Positions 21,339 to 32,600 of a stretch of DNA of 64,000 nt are shown one piece after another (within the stretch, counting starts at the first letter, position 1; each line of letters begins with the position of its first letter). The notes beneath the pieces are model-generated. The model saw nothing but the letters and a program-made list of their open reading frames with translations. It did not search any database and was not told where the DNA came from. The position numbers were made by a program, and so were the translations under genes. The stretch is from Schizochytrium sp. TIO01 (taxonomy: Eukaryota > Sar > Bigyra > Thraustochytrida > Thraustochytriidae), in assembly GCA_004764695.1 (NCBI GenBank), contig SMSO01000032.1, forward strand, positions 1,014,501 through 1,078,500, read 5' to 3'.

Positions 21339-22229
21339 TTATGGCTCAGCATGGTGTGGGTTGGATGCCAAATGCTTAACTCCTTCAGGAATAGGTGGTT
21401 TAATAGGCAGTGGGCTCACAAGCTTATATGACCCATCAGTTTGTTTCTCCATAACGGCGAGCTGTCCATTTTTGAACTTTTCCAGGCGGTTAAAAGTATT
21501 GACATCCCAGTGAAACCAACGCATGAGAAAGCAGTGGATGACCTTCGAATGGGTGATGATAACATAGTTGTTGGGCCGGTCCACATGCTTCCATTTGCGG
21601 TACATGGTCTCCATGAAGCTACTGACGCGGTCGTACACTTCAGCAGCAGACTCTCCCTGAGGCCAACGATAGAAGAAAGACCCAATCTTCTCAGATTGAT
21701 GTTTGTATTCTTCCATCTTTTCCGGGGCTGTGTTCAAGTGCCAGTCACCATGGTCCTGGTTGCGCAAACGAGGATCCTCTACGTACTGCAAACTCTCAAG
21801 ATCCGTAAATGAGCCCGAAACATAAGAAAATGATTGTTTGCAGCTCTTATAAGGAGACACATAAAATGTGCATGTGTCATCACCAATTATGTGCTTCAGA
21901 GCCACGCCAGCTCGCAACGCTTGGAGTTTGCCTTCCTCAGTGAGAGGTCGCTCGATTTCAGGTTTCAGGGCGCACACTGGAAGGCCTGCAACTTGGCAAT
22001 CACACGTATGTGAGTAGCCATGCGTCTGACCGTGGCGCATTAGAATAATACGTTGCGGTCGTTTATCTCCGCGCTGCCACATCTCAAAATTGTGCTTTTT
22101 GATGTTGTTAGCGACCTGGTCCGTAACGAACTCCGAAAACGAGTTCTCAGGCGGCAGAAACACCCACGCTGCAAACGGAGCAATGCCCAGAGTGGCACCT
22201 GCCGCGGCAGCTGCCATTGCACGTCGCAT
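21339..22229 (-). CDS. Histidine phosphatase superfamily protein (DET1/phosphoglycerate-mutase-like), membrane-anchored
   Basis: 296 residues, ATG at 22229. An Ala-rich hydrophobic N-terminus (about 4-27) looks like a signal anchor or mitochondrial presequence. The catalytic motif ILMRHGQTHG is at 63-71 (nucleophile His66). TEEGKLQALRAG, FYVSPYKSC, PRLRNQDHGDW, FFYRWPQGESAAEVYDRV (acid/base Glu) and VIITHSKVIHCFLMRWF (second His) follow in the order seen in DET1-like broad-range acid phosphatases of yeasts and plants. The family's SPYKR motif reads SPYKSC here, so the usual phosphate-contacting Arg is absent or shifted. It probably acts on small phosphate esters; the substrate is unknown. Divergent from the large FN3 gene across a 7.4 kb gap. 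Confidence 0.85.
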   Translation of the reverse strand: MRRAMAAAAAGATLGIAPFAAWVFLPPENSFSEFVTDQVANNIKKHNFEMWQRGDKRPQRIILMRHGQTHGYSHTCDCQVAGLPVCALKPEIERPLTEEGKLQALRAGVALKHIIGDDTCTFYVSPYKSCKQSFSYVSGSFTDLESLQYVEDPRLRNQDHGDWHLNTAPEKMEEYKHQSEKIGSFFYRWPQGESAAEVYDRVSSFMETMYRKWKHVDRPNNYVIITHSKVIHCFLMRWFHWDVNTFNRLEKFKNGQLAVMEKQTDGSYKLVSPLPIKPPIPEGVKHLASNPHHAEP

Positions 22230-24694
22230 CGTCTCACCTAAATTTTAAGCCTTTGGCTTTCCGACAAATTCCTGCTGTATCCTTGATAACTTTGCTGCCG
22301 ACGGCAGCAACCTTGTTCCCGATGACCTGACGCGACAATATTCCCACGCGATCTGACGTGTTCGGACCGAGACCCGTCTGACAAGGACCTTTTCGCAAAC
22401 CCCAGCGCCGAGCGCAAAGGATACTAGTGTACTTTTGACGCCCCTACGCGCGTCAACGGGCTTTGCCTCCGCGCCTCAAGAGCGGACGTGGCCTCTTTCA
22501 CTCGCCTTATCATTCTCATTCTTTCCTTTAATTCATTCTCTATTCATTAAGACCTATTCATTTATTCGTTCGTGTCTTCCTTAAATATTTCTCTGGCTCA
22601 TTCTCTATCATTCATTCTTGATATTTTGCCCTTTTATTTTCCGACGAATCCTCGTTTTCTTCCTTTTTTGGTTGATTGGTAGACTTTTGATCGTCCTTGC
22701 ATAGCTCTTTATAGCAATCACTGGAATAAGGCAAACACCAAAACCACCAAAATATCAAAGCACGTAACCCGCTAAGGCACACAATCTGCTAATTATTGCT
22801 TTCACTCAGTGTTGAACCACAAAGGAGACCTCACGAGGTTCATTGATGCGTTCAATATTTTCTCTTTTTTTTTTTTTTTTTTCTTTTATTGCAGTAGTAA
22901 GTAGTCAGAAAGGCTAACCATATCTATGAATGAAGGAATGTACACTCAACAGTGATCTTGTAGCAGAACGAAACATTTCAAACATCTCGAGATACCAGAA
23001 GAGTTCTGCTGGAGAGTTTTACACAGGTGTCATATGCTTTCTCTGAATCGCTTCAGAGAACACGAACCGCGCACAGTAAGTGTAACATTGAGAAATTAAC
23101 ACTAACCTTTTAAAGAAATATTATAGAAGGACCTTGGTGTGCGCATAATAAGGCTAGTTTATGAATTGTCCGTTCGTAATCCTGAATACCGGGGAGGGGA
23201 TGATGGTAAGGCTGTAATGAGTCAGGCTGTACTGTGGCAGTCTATTTTTGTATATAAAACCCTACAATTGGGGCTCTGATCGTTGTTGAAAACGAGCAAA
23301 TGAAAAAGAGCAGAGCATAAAAGAAGCAAATTTCCTTAAATTATGACTTTCTTCAAAATCGGGGCTTTTCTATGTGGATTTTGGAATGAGGAGTAACGGG
23401 CTCCTGTATCAGGTCTAGACCAATAGTTTCCCCTTGGATTTTACGTGTTTTGGCTCAACTATTAATGTTGTTCATCCAGTATCTTGTGCAAATTTAGCGA
23501 CTTAAACTTTTTTGCACAAGCTTCAAATTTTCTTTGAAAGAATCTTGTCCAAATAAGTTGTTTTCTTTTCTACTCCTATGCACAGTTCTCTGCATGTTGT
23601 CAAAAAAATGTTCGAGGCTTTTGCCACTTAGCGTTTTTATTTTTCTATACATATACGATCTATTTGATGGTTGAAACCTGGAGGAACAACCTGGCGCTTA
23701 TGTTGGTCTATCTCATAATATGTACCTTATATCCTTGAGAACAGGAGTCGTCTTCGATACAGTCAATGATCTGAATTACTTTTTTGTTTGTCTAAATTAA
23801 AAAAACAAAAAACATAAAAAAAAAAACGATTCTGATACCAGTATTTAATTTCAAGCTCTGGTTTATCATTTGCTTTGCCTTTCCATGCTTCAAGATTGCA
23901 TCTCTCTAGTACGAAAGAAAATGAACTTTGCGGCAATCATTTTGTTTTCATTCACCTTTCGCGAACACGGGCAGCAACGGCTTTTGTGATGGATGAACTG
24001 GCAACAGAAGAAACAGCAATAGGTTATGTCGTAGCTGAGGAGCTCACTTTGGAATGTAGTGCATGCGAAATTCCAAACATATTAATCAATTTTTGGAGAA
24101 ATAGGTAAAACAAGGCTAGCCTGGGACAGATTTCGAGTATTTTATACTTTCGCGGGTCCAAAAGAAGTATGAATTCCCCTTAGTAATCTCAAACCAATGA
24201 TCAGAAATTCTCTCGCTAGTTATAGGCTACTCGTATCAATCCTGCGACTTGTAAATAAACACAACTCGCATCAAACACGCATATGTGTCAGAGAAAGTAA
24301 GTTCTATACTTGCATGACTTATAGAGGCAGGGTCATGACATTCGATTCTTCTTTACACTTTTTCTTTGTTATGCTTTATCAACCATTTCGCTATTTTGGT
24401 CGTTTTGTGCATTCCATTATAGAGTATCCTTTGCTTCATATTCTAAATATGCAGAACCCTTAAGTCTAATGTTGCAATGCCGGCTTACCACTGGTGTTTG
24501 CGCTCGTTGCCATCACCATTACCCTCTTGTGCCTTTCTTGTGATTGTAAGGTATCACTCCTGCCCTTTGCTACCACATCCTCCCCCTTGACGTGTCTCAA
24601 TCATGCAGCCTATAGGGCCTCACGATCATCCCAAATTTGAGCGACGTACGTATATGATACATACATGCCCCGCTGGAATACTCGGTGGCCAATT

Positions 24695-24714
24695 GTTCTA
24701 CGTAAACGTAGAAC
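24695..24714. repeat. Perfect palindrome, 9-bp arms
   Basis: GTTCTACGT is followed by AA and its exact reverse complement ACGTAGAAC. It could bind a dimeric protein or form a small hairpin; its role is unknown. Confidence 0.7.
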
Positions 24715-25360
24715 GCGATGAAGAACCAGCGGTGGGCTGTCAATAGGTCTCCCTCGAAACGTGCAGCATATGAAGGGTCTTGTCTCCATACTCTTCATTG
24801 TCGTCGGCCTCTTTGCTGGTTGTGGTTTCGCTATGGCGCACCATCTTTGTGTTTTCCTATTATATTATCTCTAATGACTGTGGTAGGTAAACAGATCTGC
24901 AGAAACACTTCAACTAATATTAGACGATTACAACCTGAAGGAACAGCGACCTCAACCTTGGTGGCATTTTCTTAATTCGCCTTGAGTCCTGTGCTCATAA
25001 ATAAACTACTGCGCCTCCGAGACCGGTTTCAGAACATGCTACTATGAGTGGTCGCGGGCCGATCGAGGTGGTAATGGAATGCCATGCTCTCTCAACGGGC
25101 ACAGAGAAGTAGGAACCGTGCAGTGGCACTCCGGCGAATCCTGCCTCAACACCAAGATATACGGACTGTGCATCCTTGTCTCCAAACCCTATTTGCTACG
25201 GCTCTTCGATCTCTTCTTCAGCACGAGATTCGCAATTCCTGGCGAAATTTACTAAGAAACGGACTTTTATTATATTTCTCTTTTTCTTTTCCTTTTTTCT
25301 TTTTCTTTTTCTTCAAACTATCACTTTATTACTACCCTACCTTTTTTCTGGCCGGCTCAC

Positions 25361-25385
25361 GATGATCACGCAGATCGTGATCATC
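25361..25385. repeat. Inverted repeat, 10-bp arms, 5-nt loop
   Basis: GATGATCACG and CGTGATCATC flank CAGAT. The stem is perfect and itself built from TGATCA palindromes. No gene is adjacent, so function is unknown. Confidence 0.7.
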
Positions 25386-26040
25386 ACGGCACTCTCTTAG
25401 CCTTGCTGGCAGGATCTAAAACTCATCAAGCCGATCCTAATCGGCAAAAGACTAGAGTAGAGGCCGCCGCCTGAGAGGAAGGAGACCCTTCAAGTCATTC
25501 ACATGACTGCAAAAACAAGGCGCACTCCCCATTCACAACAGAGATTATACTGTTCTATTGACAGGAGGTACCATATGTACAGACCTACTAATCAAAATTA
25601 AAAGATTAAGCTCGATTCTTCACCTCTCGTTCGATGTGTACTCTCTTCTATCTTATCTGTTTATGCCCCGGACGCATCTCGCCGCGCTTCGCAAAGACGC
25701 CAGTATTGATAAAAACAGACGCGAGTTGTTAGCATAGCCTGCAGCATCTCACAAACTAAATGAGATACCGAGGTCTCTCGTAGGTTCAGGAAATTAGACT
25801 GTGAAAAAGAGTGGACTTTGTGACATGGCACTTCTACTCAGTAGTAGTAGCAGTGCCTATTATCACTTTTCAACTCCTAGCTGGTAATGACGATTTTTCA
25901 CCGTGTACTTTTCTTGTATAGCTTGCTCGCTTGCTCGCTCTCATAACCGCGCCTCTTAGCCTTCATCTCTTCGTTGCGGCTGCCAATCATAGCCTCTTTC
26001 AAAGAAAACCTGCATTGTCATCATTGAGGAGTTAGTGACT

Positions 26041-26060
26041 AGCTAGCTAGCTAGCTAGCT
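26041..26060. repeat. Tetranucleotide microsatellite (AGCT)5
   Basis: Five perfect AGCT units occur in the gene-poor region. Confidence 0.85.
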
Positions 26061-29000
26061 ATCCACTTTGATGTTCCTAAGAAGAACCGTGAGGACCCGT
26101 GTCCATAATCTGAAGAACTATAAACGCTATATAACCGCGCCTGGCGCAGTATTAGTCGGTCCTCTCGCGGACAGCAATTCCTCGACGAGGCGTTAGACAC
26201 GGACTCGCGTGAACCACTCCCTGCATCGCGCCTGTGCGCAATCTACTTCTCTTGTGGACCGGTGCACGCCACGTTTACTGTGCATACTTCGATCATCTGT
26301 AGGAACCAGAAACCTTCTCTAGAGCTAACTCGAAGCATTGGCTCATTCACAATCGTTCAATCCTTCTCTAGCTAGGTCAACCATTCGAGCAGTTCGAAGG
26401 CTGCCAAAGCGAGCTACGACGAGGCCAGGCCACAGCCAGTCAGGCCAGCCTCAGCTGAAGAGAGGATCAAGGGAGGGCGACTCGGAGGCGTTTTGAAGGA
26501 GAAGGCTAATATTGATACGAGTTCTAATTACGAAGCCTCCTGTTTATAATCAAACTTAGGTGTCAGGACCTTGACAAAGTGGCGTACACACATTGTGTTG
26601 CATATAGTCTATCTTTTGGTTGTGACATTGTGGCACTCACTCCCACAAAGTCGATTTGGACTCGAATTTTGCAGACCCAAAGCATCGATTTTTGCCACAA
26701 ATATTTTAAAAGCACAATCTGTCTACGGTCCGAGTTTTTTCAGAGCAGCTGCGAGCCTGTCAGCCTTTAAAAAAGTCTGCTCCGTGAGTGGATATCTATA
26801 TTAGTGCAAAAGCACGCTTTTGAAACTTCTTGAGAAACTGGTTTTGTCCCAGTTGCCCGTTTCTTGGTTACATTTAACATCCATCACCGCGTATTCATAC
26901 CTGGTACGCCTGCACCACATCGGTATAAGACCCATCTGTGTACCTAGTGGTTACCTTGCTTCATTCTGGCCAGCGGCTCCATACCTCCGCAAGAAAATCC
27001 AGGTGCAAGTGTTATCAAGGGCGCCTACGAGATCGTAGATTCGTACACACTTGCGCGGGTCTAGACCCTGAACCGCGGCTGCAAAGCTCCAAGTGCTACA
27101 GGCTTTACCTCGAAAGTCTGCACACACGGCGCGAGAAGTCTTCTGAGCCAGATTTCTGGCTGTGGGCTGCTAGCTTCTTTGGATGCAATTGCACATTAAT
27201 CGTTGTCGTGTGCTAGCTGCATAATCTATTAGCATCTGGAGACAGGACTAGGTAGGTACTCCTCAATTGTGTAACCTTGAACCTCGACTTGGGCTCGTTG
27301 AAGCTGTTGACATAAAACTAGCGGGTTCTAACCTAGAGGCTGACGAAAGTTCACCTGTACCTCCAAGAGCTTGCACAAAGTACCCTGAGAACGGTGGGAG
27401 CGTGAGGGGAAGTCCTGACTATCCAGCGGTGCCTGCGTGCATGCAGCTCGGGGGTGTGCAGGTGCTCGAAGGATTATCCCTGGTTAAGACTTGGCTAACG
27501 ATTGATAGGGTGTTGCGTTGTACAGCGACAGTTGGCAGAAGTCTAATTCCAACTCGGAGCCATTCACCCATCATCGTCATCGAGTCATCGCTACCAACCT
27601 CGTCGCTCGTGGCATCCAAGGCTCTTGGGCTGCGCGGGTATCATCAGTAGGAATCCTAGTGCTGTCAATCAGGCCATCGCACCCGTGGCGGCCTCCTTAA
27701 TTGCACAAACCCTAGCGGGCGGGCACAAAGGTGTTTCATCTCTGCTTGTAACCTCTAGAGATAGCCATAGCATTACGTACCAGATTCATACCATACCTCG
27801 ACCCGGCGAGCCGCACATTACACCAGGTGTTCTCAGGTACATCCGCCACGTAGCAGACGCGAGCACCAAAACGGCAGAGCTTCGAGCCCAGCTGCAGCAC
27901 ATACTGCACAGCGAGCGAATCGAATCGAGTCAAATCGAATCGACCCAGGTTGTCTGTCCGCAGGGCCTTTCGAGTCGATCATAATTGATCGATCCTGACC
28001 AGATCCAATCCAATCCCATCACGACTCGTGCCATACTTTCTTTTCTCTTCTTTTCAGTTCTCTTTCTTCTTCCTGGCCTAAATAGACGTACATCCCTGAA
28101 CTACTGAGGAGAAGAGAGGCCAAAAGAAAGAAAGTAAGTAAGTATTAAACAGAAAAGGGAGACAATACTAGTACCTGCCTCCTAGCAGGTCTGTATAGGT
28201 ACTACTAGCAAGCGACTAGGGGTGCCCTTTTCAAGGACCGCAGAACAGGAAACCCCAATCGATCAAGAAGAGGACGCAGTCCAGCGAAGAGCAGCAGCGC
28301 AGGGACGAGGGCCGGCCAAGGCTGGTGGACACTGGCCTCGCGAAGAAACCTGCGGGGAGGAGCACGCGGTGCGGTCTCTGGAGCGAGCCCTTAACCTTTG
28401 GTGCGAGGCTTGGAGCAAGATTCATCAGTGCGATCAATCAGTTCATTAAAACGACCAAGTCGAACACTCAAGGAGGAGGTGTGCACGCTCCGCTCATCGC
28501 TCAAGACCAAGCAAGCTGGCCACACCTTGGCCAGACGAAGCCGCACATACCGTCGCACGAAGGAAGGCTCGCAGACAGCTTCCTTCCAGAGGTTCTTCGC
28601 CCCCTCGTGCTGTGCTTGTGCCTCTTTGCTGCCGCTTGTGGCGTCAGACCGCTCGAAAGGGCGCGCTCCCAGACTGGCAAAACAGTCTACGGTCCTCAAA
28701 GTGGTACCGTTGTATACCGAAAAGTAGGACCCCCGCGGACCTCCTTGTAGGGAGGGCTCATTGACGATTTACTAGTATTTTGCGTAGGAGGGCTGTAAGA
28801 CTCGCAAAGCACCTCGTTTAAGTGGATCTTAGCAGAGTGGTAGGCGAACGCGTAGGAGCGGACGTCTCTTTTTCTTTTTTCTTCCTTTTTTAATTTGAAA
28901 GTTTTGTCACAGAACAACAAAAGCAGAGCGGAACTGACGCCTCCTGTCGCTCGCGCGCAAAGCCCTTGAGGGGAAGTGCTAGACAAACGCGAGGGGGGGC

Positions 29001-29183
29001 TGGTAAAGGAGCCCAGCTCCTTGACGAAGTCGTCGCGGGAACCAAAGTCTCTTAGACGAGGGCCGCTGATCCCGCGAGCGCCGAAAGCAGGAGGGAGGGA
29101 GGGTCCTTGAGCTCCTCGCTCGAAAACTAATTCGTGTTCTTTTCATTTGCTTGTTCTTTTTTAGGCAAGTAGCACTTAGCTAG

Positions 29184-29191
29184 TATAAAAG
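29184..29191 (+). promoter_or_regulatory. TATA box upstream of the FN3 gene
   Basis: TATAAAAG is a good consensus match, in the right orientation for the plus-strand gene starting at 29663. It would imply a leader of about 450 nt, which could hold an intron. Confidence 0.45.
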
Positions 29192-29662
29192 GCAGCAGTT
29201 CGGTAGCGGTACCTCCGACTACTTTGTTGAAAAACTATTCGAACGATCGATTTATTCGAAAAGTTTCCAATTGCTTATTTGAAAAAGTCGCAGGAAGCGG
29301 CTGCAGAGCGGCAACGAGACCTCTCCGGCGCTGCGCGAGGCAAGGTGGAGCAAGGAGGTAAAGCTGGTTTTGAGAGGGCCAGCGACTTGAGCTGGAGGCC
29401 TCACGTTGACCAGTTCGCGCCGCCGCTGTGCAGGATTTGTGGGTCCACCTGGCTGACGAGCTAGCTGCTTGCTTACCTTGCCAGCCCGTTTTCGACGATT
29501 AGCTGCTATTATTTTGTATTCAGGAAGCATATCATTTTCTGCTCTGCCAAGACTAGAGGCTGTATTTGGTGTGTGTGGCTTTAGAAGTATACGGATTACT
29601 TCGCGGATATTGTTGCTCCAGAAAAATAGGTTGTGATTAGAGTGATAGGTCGTTCCATCGAG

Positions 29663-32600
29663 ATGACCATCGCAGAGTCAGAAGTCCACATAGGCTGGCA
29701 AGATGGAGAGGAAGGAAGTAGGGAAAGGAACCACTATCAGAACAAGGAAATAGTTAAACAGCAGCAAGAAAAGAAACAAAGTCTACGAAGGAAAATAACT
29801 CCAGCGAAGAGGCAAAGGCAATCATCAGCATCTTGTCATGCAAATGTTGGGTTGGGGGATGTTCCCGTGTCGTCAGAGGTACGAGACTATTCAAAGAACT
29901 CACAAATGATGAAAAATTTATATCATAATGCTGCCAACAACAAAACCTGCAATCACACTAGTACCGAGCCATACTCAGGCTTGACATCCAGCTCCTCATC
30001 TACATCAACATTAAGTTGGGAGTGCTCGAGCTGCAGTTTTGAGGATTGTCGAAGTAGCAGTGGTAGTAGTAGCCACAGCTGTAGTCGCAGGAGTAGTCGC
30101 ACGAGTGGCGTCATTAGTGAGGACGAAGATGCAGAAACTAGCTCGTCTTCGGGTCGATCTTGCGCTAGCTTGGCAGCGGACTTGCCCTTGCGTGAATCTG
30201 GAGATGGTGAAGACGAAGATGGCTTTCCAGACGGAGATATTGAGAATGAGCTTGGTGGTATCGACAATAGTTGCCTCCAGGACACTGCTCTATCCTCTGA
30301 TAGCAGAATAAACACATCTCGTATTACTTGTACAAATGTTGGTAGCGAGTCTTCTGACGAAAAGAAGCTGCAAGACTGCCAGTATATAAGTAGAACGCCT
30401 GTATCTACCCCTTCATCAATTACTCAGAAATTCATTCACACAGAAGCAAACGAAACAATGCTTTCAGCATCAAGTTCATTGATGCAACCCCTGGCCAGCC
30501 TCAGCAACCACCCAAACACCCCTACTCCTCTCCGTCCCCAGCAGAATCCTGAAGTTAAGCTCCAGTCACGAGAACCCTGTTCAAAAAATACTGAATTTTC
30601 TACAGAGTATGCTAAACCAAAACCCATGGAAAAGCTTGGGTCGACCAACTCTGCATCTATAGAATCTATAGAACCCAAGGTTTCTTTTTTTCCGTTGAAA
30701 ATATCAATTTCCGACGACACTTCACAAGGATTTTGTCGAACATGCACAGCAGTGGTAACTGGGACTGTCCTAAACTATTCCGACCAACGTAAGTATGTCC
30801 TGGCCGCCTTTGCTGTTCAAAGGAACTTGCCAAAATCAAGTGGTGTAGATGACGCGACTGTGAACCCGTCTGAAGAGGCAACTGTGGAAAGTGAGGTTTA
30901 TCGCCTAGCCTTGCATGAGAAAATATTTTCTAGAGGCAAGCATGTAGACAATGTTACTAAAGCGAACTTGGAAAAGGCTCGCTTCCGTGTGAAGGTTACC
31001 GGTTTATGCTTGGGTGGACAACTTTACAGATTTTCTGTGTTATCCATGCATCCCGAATCTGATGTGTGGGTTCCGGTAGGCTGTCAGGATGGTTCTGTTG
31101 ATACGCAAACTGTAGTGACACCTTGCCTACCACCATCTTGTCCTGAGAACTTCCGTGCTCATCACTGTGGAGTTTCTAGTGTTGAGTTAGAGTGGCAAGC
31201 GCCTCTCTGTGATGGAGGGAGCAAAATTGCGTCTTACAAAGTAGAGCGCGTACATGATCTTGGGCACCCGAAGTCCTCTGATGATATGGCTACTGTTTAT
31301 GAGGGTCTCAAAACTAGCGTGCGACTTGCTGAGCTAAATCCTGCGACTACGTATCAGTTTCGGGTCAGTGCGACCAATGTGGAGTCTGGCACTGGACCGT
31401 GGTCAACGATTGTACAAATAAAACCAGAGGATTGCCTACCCCCAAGACCAGGCTCAGTGTGCGACTTGCATGATACAATAGACCCCTGGCAGCTGCACCT
31501 CTCCTGGGATCCCATACCCCAGTCAATGTTTTTGGGACTAGACAGTGAGGACGAGCACGAGAGCTGTTCATCACACCCGTTTACATATCATGTTGAGCTT
31601 TGTAACCAAAGTGACCAAGGTCACAATTCTACGGTTGACGAAAGGAAGATAAAGACACAAGATAACTCCTTCACCGTAGTTTACTCAGGTGCGGAGCCCT
31701 CATGTATCATCAAAAGTGGTTTACAACCAGCACAGACTTATCTCGTGAGGGTTTTTGTGGAAAACGCTTTTGGCCATTCGCCCCCTTCTTCTATCTCACA
31801 GGTCCAAACCTTAGGATTAGCTCCTGAGCCACCTTGCCCTCCATGCGTAGAATCTGACATTGAGCAAACATCACAATCATCAACGTTTATTTCAGGAAGC
31901 AACACCTACGACAGTTTGGAGCTCCTCTGCCCAAGGTGCGTTGGTGACCTGGGATAGCCCTGTTGCCACCTATGGTTCGGAGGTACGTATGTATGCTGTG
32001 GAGCATTGCCCGATGGAAGAACATGATTTCCGAGTTGTATATTCCGGTCAGCAGAGGTCTTGTTATGTAGCAGGTTTCCAACCTGGTTCATCACATCGAA
32101 TTCGTGTTCTTGCAATGAATGACTTTGGCTGGTCAGATCCATCTTGCGAAACGATTTTTACTCTTGCAGCTCGCCCGCCACGCCCCCCTTTGGGTGGTGT
32201 CCATGCCAACCTAGAAAGTGGGGGGGTTTCACTCTCTTGGTGTGCTGCCTTTTGCGATGATGGCTCGTCACCTATTGAATACATCGTTTGGTGCAAATGC
32301 ATTCGCCCTTTAAGTGGCCTTTCTAAATGCGGGTCTTCAGTTTCAACAAAAAAATCAACGAGCCACAACTCTTGTTTAGAAAAGTTCCTTCTTTTCCCAT
32401 TTGCTACGAAAATAGAAGTTCCAGCACGGCCGCCGAAACCTCTGAAAAAGTGGAAGTCCGGAAACCTTGCCGAGGCAGTTATTCACAACTGTCTTCGAGT
32501 GGTCAAAATTGAAGCCATCGACACAAACATTGCGTCAGCACGAGTTCACGCGGTTATTGACTGTTCGTGTTCGAAGTCCCCGAGCCAACTAGTGCCTATG

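Larger units (their letters stand above)
22230..29662. other. 7.4 kb region without a convincing protein gene
   Basis: The region lies between divergent genes. The left half is AT-rich with a T18 run (22865-22882). Around 26100-29110 it becomes GC-richer with many short direct and inverted repeats. ORFs of 60-140 codons occur on both strands, often overlapping each other (28222-28750, 27267-27984), and none has recognisable domains. One plus-strand segment (23989-24108, MDELATEETAIGYVVAEEL) looks mildly protein-like and might be an exon. Perfect palindromes sit at 24695-24714 and 25361-25385. No tRNA, rRNA or snRNA was recognised. It may contain small spliced genes, long non-coding RNAs or old degenerate repeats. 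Confidence 0.45.

Noticed and set aside
25084-25365. ORF resembling a degenerate histone H3 (AVALRRI; another frame LVSKPYLLRLF)
   Set aside because: The match needs frame changes, covers only scattered positions and ends in a Phe-rich homopolymer; most likely chance.
27905-27950. Repeated AATCGA words and a similar AATCGAATC near 38488, suggestive of a tRNA T-loop
   Set aside because: No acceptor stem, anticodon arm or GTTC core; simple short repeats.
28222-28750. Overlapping 100-140 codon ORFs on both strands
   Set aside because: GC-rich composition keeps several frames open; no domain, no supported start, and neither product looks protein-like.
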